NCBI GenBank assembly: GCA_003117195.1
Contig: BDSI01000085.1
Span: 484,304 to 548,303 of the forward strand
DNA: 64,000 nucleotides
Direction: 5' to 3'
Source of the DNA: Eudorina sp. 2006-703-Eu-15
Lineage: Eukaryota > Chlorophyta > Chlorophyceae > Chlamydomonadales > Volvocaceae
In this document: piece by piece, positions 23,019 to 36,124 of the stretch
Layout: each line of letters opens with the position of its first letter
Position numbering within the stretch: position 1 is the first letter of the stretch
The notes under the pieces: generated by a model
What the model was told of the DNA's origin: nothing
Seen by the model: only the letters and a program-made list of their open reading frames with translations
The model's database searches: none
Made by a program: the position numbers and the translations under genes

Positions 23019-26000
23019 ATGAATTTCGTTCGACCAACACGGACAGCTAGTCTAGATAGATGTACACAATTGAATTCTATCATTCCATGCTTGCGGACAA
23101 GGAGGCTTCTATTCGCAGCGACGTTCGGGCGGCTCCGTCAATGTCCAACAGCACAAGCACGCGCTGGCCCGGACAGCGCTTTGACCAGCGGCCATAATGC
23201 TGCAGCCTTCGACCCACGGAAATTGTTGGACACAGTGCAATGGTTACGAGAAGAGCCGGTCTGGCGCAACCCGTCGAATTCTCATGCCGAGACGGTTGGA
23301 CCCAGCGTCGCGGGCGCTCTGCTCCGGCTGTGGCGGATGCTGACGGGCTGCCTGGCAACCGCCTTCAGGCTTCTTGCTCTTGCGGCGGTCTTCTGCTTGG
23401 CGGCCCTCGTGCCGCGCCCGGCAGCATCCCATGCCGCTGCTGCCGGCGCCGCGACCGTGGCTGCGGCTCGAGCTACCTCGTCCACTGATAGCTCGAGCAG
23501 CAGCAGCAACAGCAGAGCACACAGGCAAATCCACAACGACTGCGATACCTGCAGCAGCCATGCCACCTGCGGCGCTACAGCCGGCAGCAGTAGCACCAGC
23601 AGCAACAGCAGCGGCGGGGGCCCGGGCCATCATGCCGTACGACCTGCGGCGGAGCCGCCGCCGCCGCCGCCAGCCTGCTCTGGCGGCGCCACAAGCCGTA
23701 CCCAGCCGTCACAGCATCTGCCGGCGACGACGGTGACGACGGCGACGACCTCCACGACGACCTCCACGACGACGACGACCAGGAGGAACTTTGCGCCCTT
23801 CGCCGCCGTCACGTTCTCTCCCGGGCCGCTCGCCCCCGCGGCACACGCGCCTCCGCCGCCGCCGCCGTCAACTGCGGCGTCGTCGTCTTCATCCCGATCG
23901 GGCGTCCCTCCCGCCTGGGGCCCCACCGCCGCCGCCGCCGCCACCCCCGCCCTCCGAGGCGACGTGCCCGCCGCCGCCGCCGGGGACGCTCGCCCCGCCG
24001 TTGGCATCGCCGGCGGCGGCGCCGCTGTCCTGACGGCGCCGAGCTCGGGCGGCCCCAGTGGTGCCACGCCGACGGCGGGGTCAGCGGGGGCAGGCCCGGC
24101 CGCGGCGGCGGCGGCGGCGGGCAGCGGCCCTGTGGTGGACCCGGAGACGGCGGCGCTGTCAGCGCAGCTGGGGCTCGGCGCGGGGGAGGCGGGGGTGGTC
24201 CGGATGTTTGAGCGGCATAGGGCCTCTGTGGTCAACATCAGCGGCATGAGGGCCATGCAGGTGGTTGGGGTGGTTGGGCGGTTGGGCGGGTGCGTGTTTG
24301 GTTGGTTGGGTGGGTTGTGTGTGTTGCGGGCAGAACGTTGGGTAGTGGGGTTGAGGTGGGGTGGGGCGGGTGGGCGGGCGGGCGGGATCAAGACCAGAAT
24401 CAGATACCTGACATGGCCAACTAACCCAACGAGCAACGACCCCAACCACCAGGAATGGCTCACACATTCCCAATACCCTCGATCCTCCCTGCGCAAACAC
24501 GAAACACAAACACACACTCATGTTGCATTTTTTAAACACATGTTATGTTTTACACACACATGGCGGGTTTCATTTCTAAACACACATGGCGGGTCTCTGA
24601 TCTAAACACGCATATGCGCCCCCCCCCAAACACCCACGCACGCGCCCCCCTCGCCCCTCGCCGTCCCGTGCCTCGGCCCAACCCACACAGTCCTTCACGA
24701 CGTTGGACCTGGGCAAGATGCCGTACGGTCAGGGCAGCGGCTTCCTGTGGGGCGAGAAGGGCCATGTGGTGACTTGCTACCACCTGGTGAAGGGGGCGGC
24801 GGAGGTCAAGGTGGGGGGGGCGCCAGGGGGGGGGAGGGAGGGAGGGAGGCCAAGGGGCCGGCGGAGGTCAAGGGGGGGCCCCGGGGGAGAGGGAGGGGGG
24901 ACCTGTACAGTCAATGGGTGCTTTGGATAGCATGAGTCCGATTGCACGGAGCAGTGCCGGGAAGCAGTGCCGGGAAGCAGTGCCGGGGAGCAGTGCCGGG
25001 GAGCAGTGCCGGGAAGCAGTGCCGGGGGAGCAGTGCCGAGGGAGCAGTGCCGGGGAGCAGTGCCGGGGAGCAGTGCCGGGGAGCAGTGCCGGGAAGCAGT
25101 AATGGGTTTGCTGTTGGCAGGTCAGGGTGGGGTGGTTTGGTGTGGTGTGTGGGGCGGGTTCGCGGGAGGTCCGGGGACCCAATGTCCGCACCCCAACCCC
25201 CCTATCGCTCCGTGTGGACGTCGCCGCCGCCGGCCTCCTCCCGCCCCACAGGTGACTTTGTACGACAATACGTCATACACCGCCAAGGTCATCGGGTATG
25301 TGTAGATGCGTTGTGTTTCGGTGGGGCGGTGGAGCGTGAGTGTGAGCGGGAGGGGAGGGGAGGGAAACCAGGAACGGGTCACAAGAACGAGATTCGGGGC
25401 GGTTTGTCGTACGTTACTTGAGGAACAGATGGAGAGGTGTGTGTATGTGTGTTCGTTGTTAGGCAAGGCCATGTGTGTGTGTGTGCAGATGTGCGGGTGT
25501 GTACGACCCATGGGTCGAAAAACGACAAAGGCCAGCAGAGCAACGCAGCTGTCTCTGAGCACCCAGAGCCGCACTGATGACCTCCTCGCCCTACCTTTCC
25601 CATCATGTCGTATATTTAGGTACGACGCGGCGAAGAACGTTGCCGTACTGAAACTTTCGGTGCCGAAGAGCAAGGTGGGCGGGTGTCTGGGGCGGGGGAC
25701 CAATCACGGTGGCGTGTCGGGTTTGGGGCGCACGCGCCACCTAGGGTTTCAGCGTTTAACAAACTAGGGTTTCATGAACTAGGGTTTTTAAAGAGGTGGT
25801 TTGAGAGCGGTTGGTGGCATCATCATGCGTCGCTCTTGTACTGGTCTCCCCTGGAGGTGACGTCGGTGTGACCCATGGGTCTCCTTCATCGGGCCTCATG
25901 GTTGGGTAAACACTACCATGTGTTCCGTTGCTTTTTCAACGTTCGGTGATGGACCTCTCCCCCGACCTCCCCTGCCTTGACCTCCCCTCCCCTATCTGAC

Positions 26001-29000
26001 CTTTTGTCCCCTCCCCGACCCCTCCCCCGACCCCTCCCCCGACCCCTCCCCCGACCCCTCCCCCGACCCCCCCCCCCCCCGAACCCTCCTCCGACCCCTC
26101 CCCCGACCCCTCCCCCGACCCCTCCCCCGACCCCTCCCCCGACCCCTCCCCCGACCCCTCCCCCGACCCCTCCCCCGACCCCTCCCCCGACCCCTCCCCG
26201 ACCCCTCCCCCGACCCCTCCCCGACCCCTCCCCGACCCCTCCCCCGACCCCCCCCCGACCCCTCCTCCGACCCCTCCCCCGACCCCTCCCCCGACCCCTC
26301 CCCCGACCCCTCCCCCGACCCCTCCCCCGACCCTCCCCCGACCCATCCCCCGACCCATCCCCCGACCCATCCCTGGACGCGACGCAGCTCCGGGAGCTGC
26401 AGCCGGTGACCCCCGGGTCGGCGGCCAGCCTCCGGGTGGGCCAGAACGTGTACGGCATCGGAAACCCGTGGGGCCTGGGTCACACGCTGAGCCGGGTGAG
26501 TGCGCCCATGAGTGCCGTACACATAAGGCCCTGCCTCCCTCCCTCGCCATCCTAAAGCCCCCCCATCTCTCTCCCTCCCTCCCTCCCTAGAGCTCTCCTG
26601 GCCCGGAGACCCAAGTGGACTCCAAGGGCCGGGGGAGAGGGGGCCACAAGAGGGGGGGACCGACCGTCGCCCGACCCGGTGTCACCCAGGGGGGGCCGTT
26701 GCTGGCTGCGTGGCTCCCTTCCCCCTGGGCAAGGTGGTTGTGAAGTGGTTGTGAGTTGAAACGGACGATGGATGTGCAGTGGACGGCACTGTGCGGCCGG
26801 TCGCTGACCGACTGACAGAGATATTGAGAGATGTGGCCCCAGCCAGCAAGCCCCCCAATCACCCTTGCCCTGCCCCGCCCTCCCGCGCCTCCAACGCCCC
26901 CTCCTCCCCCTCCTCCTCTCGCCCCTCCCATCCCCCTCGCCCCGCCCGTCGCCCCGCCCCCTTTTTGTCAATAGAGACAGCGAAGTCGCGAAACAATCAG
27001 CGATTGCGTAGTAGTTGTCCGTCGAAGTAGAACGTATTACCCGCCCCGTCTCCCCTCCCCCGCCCCCGCCCCTGTCCCAACCCCCCCCCCAGGGCCTCGT
27101 GTGCGGTCTGGGTCTGGAGCTATCCGCGGGGCTGTTCCCCATCAAGGGGGTCATTCTGACGGACTGCGCGGCGGACCCGGGCAGCAGCGGGGGGGCGCTG
27201 CTGGACAGCCAGGTAGGTGACAGCATTTGGGGGGGGGTGGGACTGGGGGAGGGGTCAGGGGAGGGGTCAGGGGGAGGGGGAGGGGACTGGGGGAGGGGTC
27301 TGGGGATCTGGGATTTGGGGAGGGGAGGGTGTAGGAGATTGGTAGACATTTGGAGGGGGGGTATCAAGGGTCTGGGGATTTGTAGGGGAGGGGAGGGGAG
27401 GCGCGGGCGCGGATCGTCCTTCTGCCGATCTCGTCGGTTATCGGTTATCGGTTGGGTGCTCGTTTGCGGTTTCGCTGCTTTCGTTGGGTTGACATGAGGG
27501 GGTGCGGTGGGTGTGGGGCTGGATAGGGCGTCTAGGGGAGGGGGGGAGGGGAGGGGGGACGGGGGACGGGGGACGGGGGAACGGGAAAGGCGGAGGAGGC
27601 GGGAAGTGGAGGAGGAGGAGGAGGAGGAGGGAGTGCAGCACCCGCTGGACATCTCAAAAGCGGCGGGCAGTCGAAAAGACGGACGGACGGACAGACGGAC
27701 GGGGCCTGAAATGTGTGTCGAAGTCGATCTATCCTCTTGTGGGTACAGATGCCGGATATACCCAAGGCGATGTTCCCCGTCATCTCACAGTCTTGATCTG
27801 CACGTACGCCGTACACAGGGCGCCCTGGTGGGCATGATGGTCACGCCGCCCGCCAGCAGCGGCGGAGGGGGCGGCGGCGGCGGCGGGCGCTCCTTTGCCG
27901 TACCAATCGACGCCGTCCGCGGCCTCATCAACCAGATCTTGGCGTACGGCAGGACCACAAGGCCCGCGCTCGGCATCACGATGGCCCCCGCGCAGGTCCG
28001 TACAAGTGTACGAAAACGTACGGAATGGGGGTTGCTGCAGCCTGGACAGTGCGGGGTAGCAACCGTAATCCGGGTTGCGGCCGGCTGTGCCGGAGGCGTC
28101 GCTCCTTGCTAGTGGAGAGGTTTTAGGGCGGGGCCCGAGGGGGAGCGGTAGCGCACGGGGACGTGTATTCGTACGGCAGAGGCCGGCAGGGCAGGAGTTG
28201 CGTGACATGAAGAAGGGGCACAGCTACGCCCGGAAACAACCACGAAACCTGCCCCAGCCCCAGCCCATAAGAAATGATGACAAGCCATCGGGGTACATCG
28301 AGGATAGGACATAGTAAGGCTGCGGGCGAATGACGGGGCCGCGTGGGTCGGCACATGGGCGCAGCTGGGGGCAACGCAAGGCTGTCCGGGTCTGGCGGGG
28401 CTGCTGGGGTCGCGTCCTTCAGCCGGTGGGGGTCCGCTGCCCGGCGGCGGCGGCGGCGGCGGACCTGCGGGGTTGAGATCCAATACACGACACATCTCGG
28501 AGCGGCCTGCTGGGGCTTGCCCCGGTATGCACCGTTGATCCCTTTTCGCGGTCCGCTGTAGCGTTCATTCATTCATATCTCACACTTACTGCCTTAAACA
28601 CACACAGACACACACACTGCCATGCTCGTGCATATGTCTGTGCACTGCCGTACACTGTTGCCGTACTGGTTTTTTCAGGTTCTGGAGCGGGTGGGGCTGG
28701 AGGGGGTGCTGGTGCTGGAGGTGCCGCCGGGCTCACCCTCCCACGCGGCGGGGCTGCGGCCAACCCACCGAGGTACGGCAGTACGGCAATGGGTGGGAAA
28801 CCTCCCAGTCATGAAGTATTATTAAAAAACTCAGAAAGTCACACAAAGTGCACTTTGGGCGGGATGTGGATGTGCTGCGGCGGCCTCTGCCTGCGGGGGG
28901 AGAGATGGGGACGGGGAGGGGGCGAGGGAGGGAGGGAGGGAGGCAGGCAGGCAAGGAGGGAGGGGGCAGAAACTGGCTTTGTCTGCAGTGTATCGTAGCG

Positions 29001-29486
29001 CAGTGAGGGTGAGCTCCGCGAGCTGGGGGATATGCCCGTCCGGTGTGCCGTACACCCGACCGGGGGGGCTTCCACAGTAGGGGAGGAATACAAGGGCGTT
29101 AACTGAGGGGGTTAAAAAAAGCCAGCCCAGACACACCCACCCCGGGCGTTAACTGAGGGGGGGGGAGAGTCAACGAATTCGCCACGAGCTGCAACCCAAC
29201 CCACCACGTTCCCGATACCCCGCCTCCGAAACCAAACCCGTACATCCCCCCCTCTCCGCCCCTCCCCCCCACACACACTCACGCAGACATCTTCGGTGAC
29301 CTGGTGCTGGGTGACGTCATCGTCGGACTGGACGGCAAACCCGTACGCTCGTCTTCCGACGTGTACGACATCCTGGACGAGCACCGCGTCGGGGACCGGG
29401 TCAAGTTGGATGTCGTACGGGACGGCAAGACGACGGGCCTGACGGTTACGTTGACGGAGCGGCTGCTGGGGTCGGTGGAGGAGTGA
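23019..29486 (+). CDS. DEG1: DEG/HtrA-type serine protease with PDZ domain, plastid-like
   Basis: Nine exons in phase: 23019-24260, 24691-24810, 25252-25295, 25620-25674, 26388-26495, 27093-27212, 27819-27995, 28679-28772 and 29287-29486; about 718 residues. The long first exon has an Arg-rich N-terminus, a hydrophobic segment (LLALAAVFCLAALVPRPAAS) compatible with a bipartite thylakoid-lumen transit peptide, and a low-complexity Ala/Ser/Thr linker. The protease domain then begins at VVRMFERHRASVVNIS. The catalytic triad is complete: His in VVTCYHLVKGA, Asp in GYDAAKNVAVLKL, Ser in DPGSSGGALLD. One PDZ domain follows (GVLVLEVPPGSPSHAAGL, GDVIVGLDGKPV, KLDVVRDGK). The layout fits DEG1/DEG8, which degrade damaged thylakoid proteins including photosystem II D1; which paralogue it is cannot be fixed by eye. 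Start chosen at the first ATG, 23019. Confidence 0.85.
24951..25100. repeat. 13-bp tandem repeat in intron
   Basis: About eleven copies of GCAGTGCCGGGGA or GCAGTGCCGGGAA, in the second intron of the DEG gene. Confidence 0.95.
26008..26372. repeat. 12-bp tandem repeat CCCCGACCCCTC
   Basis: Roughly thirty copies of CCCCCGACCCCT with shortened units, in the DEG intron directly before exon 5 (26388). It forms an extended polypyrimidine-like tract ahead of the acceptor. Confidence 0.95.
27328..27360 (-). repeat. Family I short repeat, partial copy
   Basis: GGTGTAGGAGATTGGTAGAC followed by ATTTGGAGGGG; the CTGCGCTGCTGCC end is absent. DEG intron 27213-27818. Confidence 0.6.
27438..27495. repeat. 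GGTTTCGCTG repeat family, copy
   Basis: CGGTTATCGGTTGGGTGCTC then TTGCGGTTTCGCTGCTTT and TTGACATGAGGGGG. Related copies near 12660, 26972 (inverted), 33755 (inverted), 43722 and 48285. Confidence 0.55.
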
Positions 29487-29984
29487 TTAGAGTGAGAAGG
29501 GGGCAGGGGGCGAGGCGTTTTTCATTGACAGTTGGTGGTTTGGCGGTTGGTTTGACAGTTGGTTGGGGGTTGGCGGTTGTCGGGGTGAGGCAACACGGCG
29601 TAGAGGCGGAGAGGCCTTCACGACTCGAGGCCACTGGCGCGTGCCCGATGGATGGCCAGGGGCCGTGGACACGTCGGGAGGGGTACAGGGGAGGGGTCAG
29701 GGGTGGGTGTGCACTGCGCAGGCAGGCCCCCTGCCATGCCCTGAGAACGTAACAGCATGAACGCTTTTGACGGCAACCGGACGGCTGGTTGGACGGCAAC
29801 CGGGCGCCGCCCCTCCGTACGTCAGTAAAGACAGCGAAACCGAAAAAAACCGACTCACTCACTCAACCCCCTCCCCGCACCCACAGCCGAAAGGCCCGTG
29901 AGGGGGCAGACATGCACCCACCCCGCACGCAAACCGGCAGGCACGCAGACCTCCGCTCGCGGGCAGCCTCCCCAAAACGCGAAC

Positions 29985-30075
29985 TGGAATAATAATAATT
30001 TAATAATTAATTAATTACCCGTTACAAGGTGGACCCGTATCCCGTATAATAATGTAATAATAATAATAATAATTG
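29985..30075. repeat. (AAT)n-rich tract
   Basis: Two AAT-rich stretches (AATAATAATAATT and AATAATAATAATAATAAT) flanking a short GC-rich island; sharply AT-rich against a GC-rich background. Confidence 0.8.
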
Positions 30076-30821
30076 TGAGACTTCATCAGACCTGCAGCAC
30101 ACCCACGACGGTGCGCGCGCATCATCGTGGTCGTCGTCCGATGACGATGACTGCCGCCGGCCAGCGAGCCGACCAACCTCGCAACGGGCGGCCGGCAGTG
30201 CTGCAGCGTTGGCGCGGGGAGGCGGCGCAGCCCGGGTTTGCCCCAGAGCCGAATATTTATATAGGAATATAGCAGCAAACAACTCAAGCGCGCTGCAGAC
30301 ACCAGAGAGTCACCGAAGCCGTACAGAGGGGTGGCGACGGGGCTGCCCTCACATGGTGATGTGGAGGCCGTGTGTGTCCCGTCAGCAACTGACGCAGCAC
30401 GCACTAAGGCACGGTTACATCTCTTGCGGATTGCAAATGGCAATGCATGCGAGCTGTGAATGGATGTGTGAATGAATGAATGGATGAACGTTACAGCGGA
30501 CCCCAAAAGCTGTGTCGTGGGTGTCGTGTTGGGCGGTCGTGTGGAGCCACAGCGGCGCAGCGGGCGGTTGGGGGGTTGGTTGGTCGGTCGGTTGGTTAAT
30601 GCGGGAAGTGGGCCTATGCGCGGCGCGGGAGCAACTGTCCGCAGGTGGAATGGCTGCCGTTCCGTATTTCCGGATCCGTCAGGTTGCCGTATGATCGTAT
30701 ATCTTTCCGGGTAGGTTGCTTCGGGGCGCGCACTCTTCCTGTTGGACGCGTGTCTTGTGGTCAGTGGTCCTCCCAGTCTGGATGCAGCGGGACGGCTGAG
30801 GAGCAGCTGCATCGTCTCCCG

Positions 30822-30990
30822 CAGCGGATGTGCCGCTGCATCGTCTCCCGCAGGAGGCTGACATCATGGGGGGGCGGATGTGCCGCTGCGTCAGGGGGCT
30901 GACATCATGCGGGGGGGGGGATGTGCCACTGCGTCGTCTCCCGCAGGAGGCTGACATCATGCGGGGGGCGGATGTGCCGCTGTGTCGGCG
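30822..30990. repeat. Minisatellite with about 50-bp unit
   Basis: Three to four degenerate copies containing GGATGTGCCGCTGCGTC, TCTCCCGCAGGAGG and CTGACATCATGCGGGG. The TCTCCCGCAGGAGG part is weakly palindromic. Confidence 0.8.
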
Positions 30991-31574
30991 ACTAGGGGTC
31001 AACCCCATTGCCCCCCCCGCCGCTGGTAACCAAAAGGTCACCGCGCTCATAAAAGATGCTTTGGCTTCGTGCACGCTGCAGGCCGTGTGGTTTTCTCGTC
31101 CTCTGCGTGGTTATAACGCAATTCACTTGTCCTGACGGCAGTAGGAACGGTGCAGAGGGGTGCAGGCACAGTACAGTTGCACGTGTACCGTCTGGATTCC
31201 ATCCCATGTCCTGCAAATAGCAAACAAGTCCCAATACATAAGATTGAGTGTATAAAGCTCCAGGGAGAGTGGGAATCGGCCTTTAGTCATTTGCGCAGCT
31301 TCTGAACGTCATGAGACTAGTGCACGGCCAAATTTTAATGCGCAGACAGATTCAAGGAATCCTTGGATGCAGTAAGGGGGCAAGTCAAAAAGCTTCAGCT
31401 TGACTGGAGAATCGTGACAAGCAGCAGTACGTTACGGGTAGTACGTTTCATTGCGACGTACTCTGCGCGGCATTCTGGACGACCGATCCGCAACCGTGCC
31501 ACAGTTTCATGCTGTGATAGGATGTTACTTTCGAGTCGGCTAGTTTAAGTTTAAATCTGGACCGGCAGTAAAAG

Positions 31575-33116
31575 ATGTCGGCCAGCAAAGTCTCTCACGC
31601 GCAGTGGAATGGCGGTGCATATGACTGGAATACCGTCACCATGGAAGCATATGATACCCGTGGAAGTGGCAAGAGGCGAAAGCCAGGCACCAGCGCTTGT
31701 CAAGCGCCCGGCTGTACAGCGGACCTGAGCGACGCCAAACCTTACTTCAAGAGACACTGCATATGCGCGACGCACATGAAGGCGCCGCACGTTTGGATGA
31801 ACGGTGAGCGGCCGCGTTCCCGGAAGGCAGGCAAAAACCTTGGCCTGCTTCTGAAGGGACGTGACTGCATCTGTGCACAAAAACGTCACGAATAGCTGTT
31901 TTTGACATTTATTCATGGCGTCTGTCAAGTTATTCGGGTGTGGAGCGTACCTCTTATCGCATCACGGCCCCGGTCTCTGGTTGCAGGCGAGAAGATGCGT
32001 TACTGTCAACAATGTGGACACTTTGAGAGCTTGGACCTTTTCATCGGAGCCAACCGGTGCGCGGGCTTCCTCTTAGCGCCGGTTTCCGTCCATCCCTTCG
32101 TCCCTCCGCCGTTCGTTATTCCCCCGGCATCCAGACGTGCGGTCTGCGCCGCACCTCCTCCCTGCCCGCGCACTTCCAGGCCGTTGAGCCCTTACGTCCC
32201 CCCCACCCCCCCTTACATGCACACAACTCGGGTTCCTGGTGTCACCTATTCCGCTGGACTTCGCTTCTCGCGGCTCAGTTTTCTTTTGCACACACAACAT
32301 TCTGGGTTTACTCGGCCCCTCGCATGTCACGCACTCCTGTTCCTGCCTAAGAAACACACGAACGCGCACCTCCCTTGCCCCGCCGAATCCTTCGCACACC
32401 GACTCCCCCGCACGCACACACGCCCCACTTGACCTCCCCCCCCACCACCATCGCCCTGGCAGCAGCGCAGTTCGAAATGTCTACCAATTTCCTATACCCC
32501 CACCCAAACACACATTCACAAATTATGCGCTGTCGTCTTGTCAATCGCCGACTGTTTTGCCACCCGTGATTCACCGTCCGGTTAGTAGGGTGCGGGTTTC
32601 CCGGGTGGTTAGGTGGGAGCTTTCATGGTTGGTTCCGGCGGGTCGCTTTCCTGGCCAAGCACACTCGGGGGCCATCCGGGCCTGGGTGGCCAGACACAAA
32701 CACACTCGGGAGCCATCGCGGCGCTGTCCATTCGTCACGATAGACCCTTCCCCCTCCCCCCCCTTGGTAGCAGTCCGCGCAGGTCATCAGTTTGCCTACC
32801 CATTCGCTGTGTCCCCCTGCCCAACCCTGCCCTGCTATATCCGCGCCCTCTCCTGCAAATTTGCCTAACAACGTCCGATGTATCCCGTGTGCCCTAGGGT
32901 TCGTTTCTTGGTTTCGCTTTTTTCCTTTTCTTTTTATACCCGCCCTCCCCCCTCGCCCGCGCGCCCTCCCCCCCCCCCACAATACACACGCACACACGCA
33001 TGCACACACACATACCCACATACATACATACATACACGCAGGAGCTGCAAGATGTCCCTGGACCGGCGCTCGGCCATCGCCCAGGCCTCCAAGCAGCGGG
33101 GGGCTGGCGGCGGTGG

Positions 33117-33147
<31 letters not shown>

Positions 33148-34440
33148 GGCCGGTCGGGCCGCGCCCAGCAGGCCCGCGACCAGCAGGGGGGCCGCGGCGA
33201 GCAGAGCACGGGCAGCGACCACAACTCCACGGACCGGGGCTCCCCCGACCGAGGGGACAAGGAGGAGGGCAGCGGCGGGCGGGACAGCGGCTGGGGGAGT
33301 CCCGTGGATCTGGGTCGCATGGAGGTGGACAGGCGGCCCAACGAGGGTAAGAGGGGGGGAGAGGGGGATATTGGAAATCGGTAGACATTTCAAGCTGAGA
33401 GGGATGAGGGGATTAGGAGGGTGAGGTAGGAAATTGGTGGTGGATATGGTGAGGGTGGGAGGGGGGAGGTGGTGGACAGGGGGTTTAGGAGAGGTTGGGT
33501 GAGGAAGGAGGGTTAGATTAAATGAGAAATTGGTGGACATATTGAAGCTGTAGACGTATTGAGATATACTCTCCCCCCCCTCCGCGCCTGTGCTGTATCC
33601 CGATCGGACCGTTGCTCGGGCAGCAGCGCAGAGCTTACTCTGTCTACCGAGTCCTCCATCCCTCCCCCCTGCTGTCGGTCGGGTCGATCTGGGTCGGTCG
33701 GGTCGATCTGGGCCAAGTGCCTGCCAACGTTCTCCATGCTCCCTCATGCCAATGAAGACAGCGAAACCGCGACAAGTCAGCGAATGGGTGGTGGTTGTCC
33801 GGGTGGCCCTCGCCGCCGTCCTCCATACCCCCCCTGACCCTCTGCTGCCCCTCTGCTGGCCCCCCCCCTTGACGTCGCTCTGGTAGCAGCGCAGTTTGGA
33901 ATGTGTACCAATATTCCAGTATTCCTATTCCCCCCCTTTGACCCGCTGCTACCCCGCCCCGCCCCCCCCCTTGGTGCGCTCCGTACACAGGCGACCAGTC
34001 GGGCCCCAGCTGCGATGTGGACATGGACATGGCGGTGGACAGCAGTGGCCCGCGGGTCAGTGGGGGGGAGGGCGGGGAGGTGGGTGTGTGTGTGTCTAAA
34101 AGATAACGGAGCCGCGAGAAGCGAAGTCCAGCGTATCAGGCGATGTAGGCGACGGAAGTAAATGACACCCGAAATACCCGAAACCCGAATTACCGACAAC
34201 CCAGATGGTAGTGAATGGTGGCGGCGACGTAGAGGATAGACGCAGACCAGCCGCATCCGCGAGCGACCGTTGACTGAGGCGGGCGCCAGAGCTCCGGTAG
34301 CAACCGCCGGCTGACTGGCTGCCGTGTCGTAGTCTAAATGTGGTGTGTGTGTGTGTGTGTGTGTGTGTGGCAGGTAGGAGGCAGGCAGGCAGAGGAATCG
34401 GGAGGAAGGGAGTGTGTGTGTATAAAAAAACTGGGCCGCG

Positions 34441-34533
<93 letters not shown>

Positions 34534-36092
34534 TCAGTGGCAAGGTCGAGGGGGTGGGATAAGTGTGGCCGGATATTCAAAAACATACATGCAGATTCTG
34601 AGCTGTTCGGCTGGGGCAGGCGCGCCGTCACTTACCAATCCTGCGGCCCTGCCTGACTGTCCAACCCTTCCCCCCCCCGGGGTCTCCGCACCCTCTCCGC
34701 ACCCTCTCGGCACCCTCTCCGCACCCTCTCCGCACCCACGTTGGGCCGACGAGAACTCCGTCTTCCTGCCTTCATAACCTGGCTGACCCGCCCTCCCTGC
34801 CGTGACTCGCTGAGAAAGCAAACCATAAACCCCGACCCATATCAGTGCGCGTTTCGATCTGATCCGATCTAATCCGATCCAATCTACTTGGGACTCGATT
34901 GATTGCCCCTGCACAGGGCACCGCATCCGCAGCCCTGGACCTCCGGCCGCCTTCCGGCGGCGGCGGCGCCACCGCCGCCGCCGCCGAGGACCGGCCCTCC
35001 CTGGCGGCGGCCAACGGACCGACCCATCGGCCCGTCCTCAACCTCCATCGCCTCGGCACCTTCAGCGCCAACAACCCTGGCGGCGGCGGCGGCGGCGGCA
35101 ATTCCCCCTTCAACTTCGGCGCCGCATCCGCAGCCGCCGGCGCCGCCGCCATCCCCGCCTCTCTTACGCTTGGCGGCAGTAACCCCCCGGGCATAGACGG
35201 CCTTCGGAGCGCGGGCTTGGATCCCCATCACCCTCAGCAGCAGCAGCAGCAAGTTGCCCCCTTTGCAGTGCCGGGCCGGTCCCTCAGCAGCTACGCAACC
35301 ATCGGTCTCGGGGGCCTCAATCTTAACGCGAGCGGAACCGGGGGCGGCAGCGGGGTCGGGTGGAGCGGCGGCAGCGGCGGCGCCGCCGCCGCCGACAGCA
35401 GCGAAGAGGGCAGCGGCGGAGGCGGCGGAAGCGGCGGCGGAAGCCGCGCGCTGCGGCTCTTCGTACAGCATCCCAACATCGTACCGCCGGGGGCGGCGGC
35501 ATTGCCGTCGGCACAGTCAGCGCTGCTTCAGACCTTGGCCCGCGGCTCCGCCGTGGATGTACGGCTGCACCAACACCAGCCGAATCTCCTGAGGGCGGCC
35601 TCCCGGCCGGTGCCGGCGCCGCCGTCGGCCGCTGGGGCGCTGTGGGGGCAGATGCCACCGACCGGCAGCGGCGGCGGCGGCGGAGCCGGCTCCGCCGGTT
35701 CGGCCGCTCCCGCGGGTCACGCCGGCGGGGTGAGTCGGCTGCTGGCGGGGACCAGCGCGCCTCCACCGCTGTTCAGCGCAGCGCCGTCAGGGGTGGTCAG
35801 CACCCTCGCCGGCCGGGGCCTGCCGGGCATCCACGACCCAGGACTGGAGATGCAACTGCAAGACATTGTGAGCACGGCAATGCTGGAGGGCCAGGGCTGG
35901 TTCGGGGGGCCGCCGCCGCCGCCGCCGGCGACAGAGATGTCGCCGTACGCGCCGGCGGGTGGCTGCGGCGGCGGCGGCGGCACCGCCGCCGCCGCCGCCG
36001 CCGCCGGCAGCGGGCCGACGCGTCGCGCGGAGGATTTGATGTCGGCGGCGGCGGCGGCGGGCGGCAGCGTCGCAACGGCGCTGCGGTACCAG

Positions 36093-36124
<32 letters not shown>

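Larger units (their letters stand above)
29487..31574. other. Intergenic region before the SBP-box gene
   Basis: Between two genes on the plus strand. It has a GGTTTCGCTG-family fragment at 29822, an AAT-rich stretch at 29985-30075 and a minisatellite at 30822-30990. The part from 31150 to 31574 is AT-richer and is probably the promoter and 5' UTR of the SBP-box gene. No coding signal seen. Confidence 0.5.

Noticed and set aside
24951..25100. Regular repeats that might suggest a CRISPR array
   Set aside because: Units are contiguous with no unique spacers, and the genome is eukaryotic. The same holds for 26008, 37223 and 39286.
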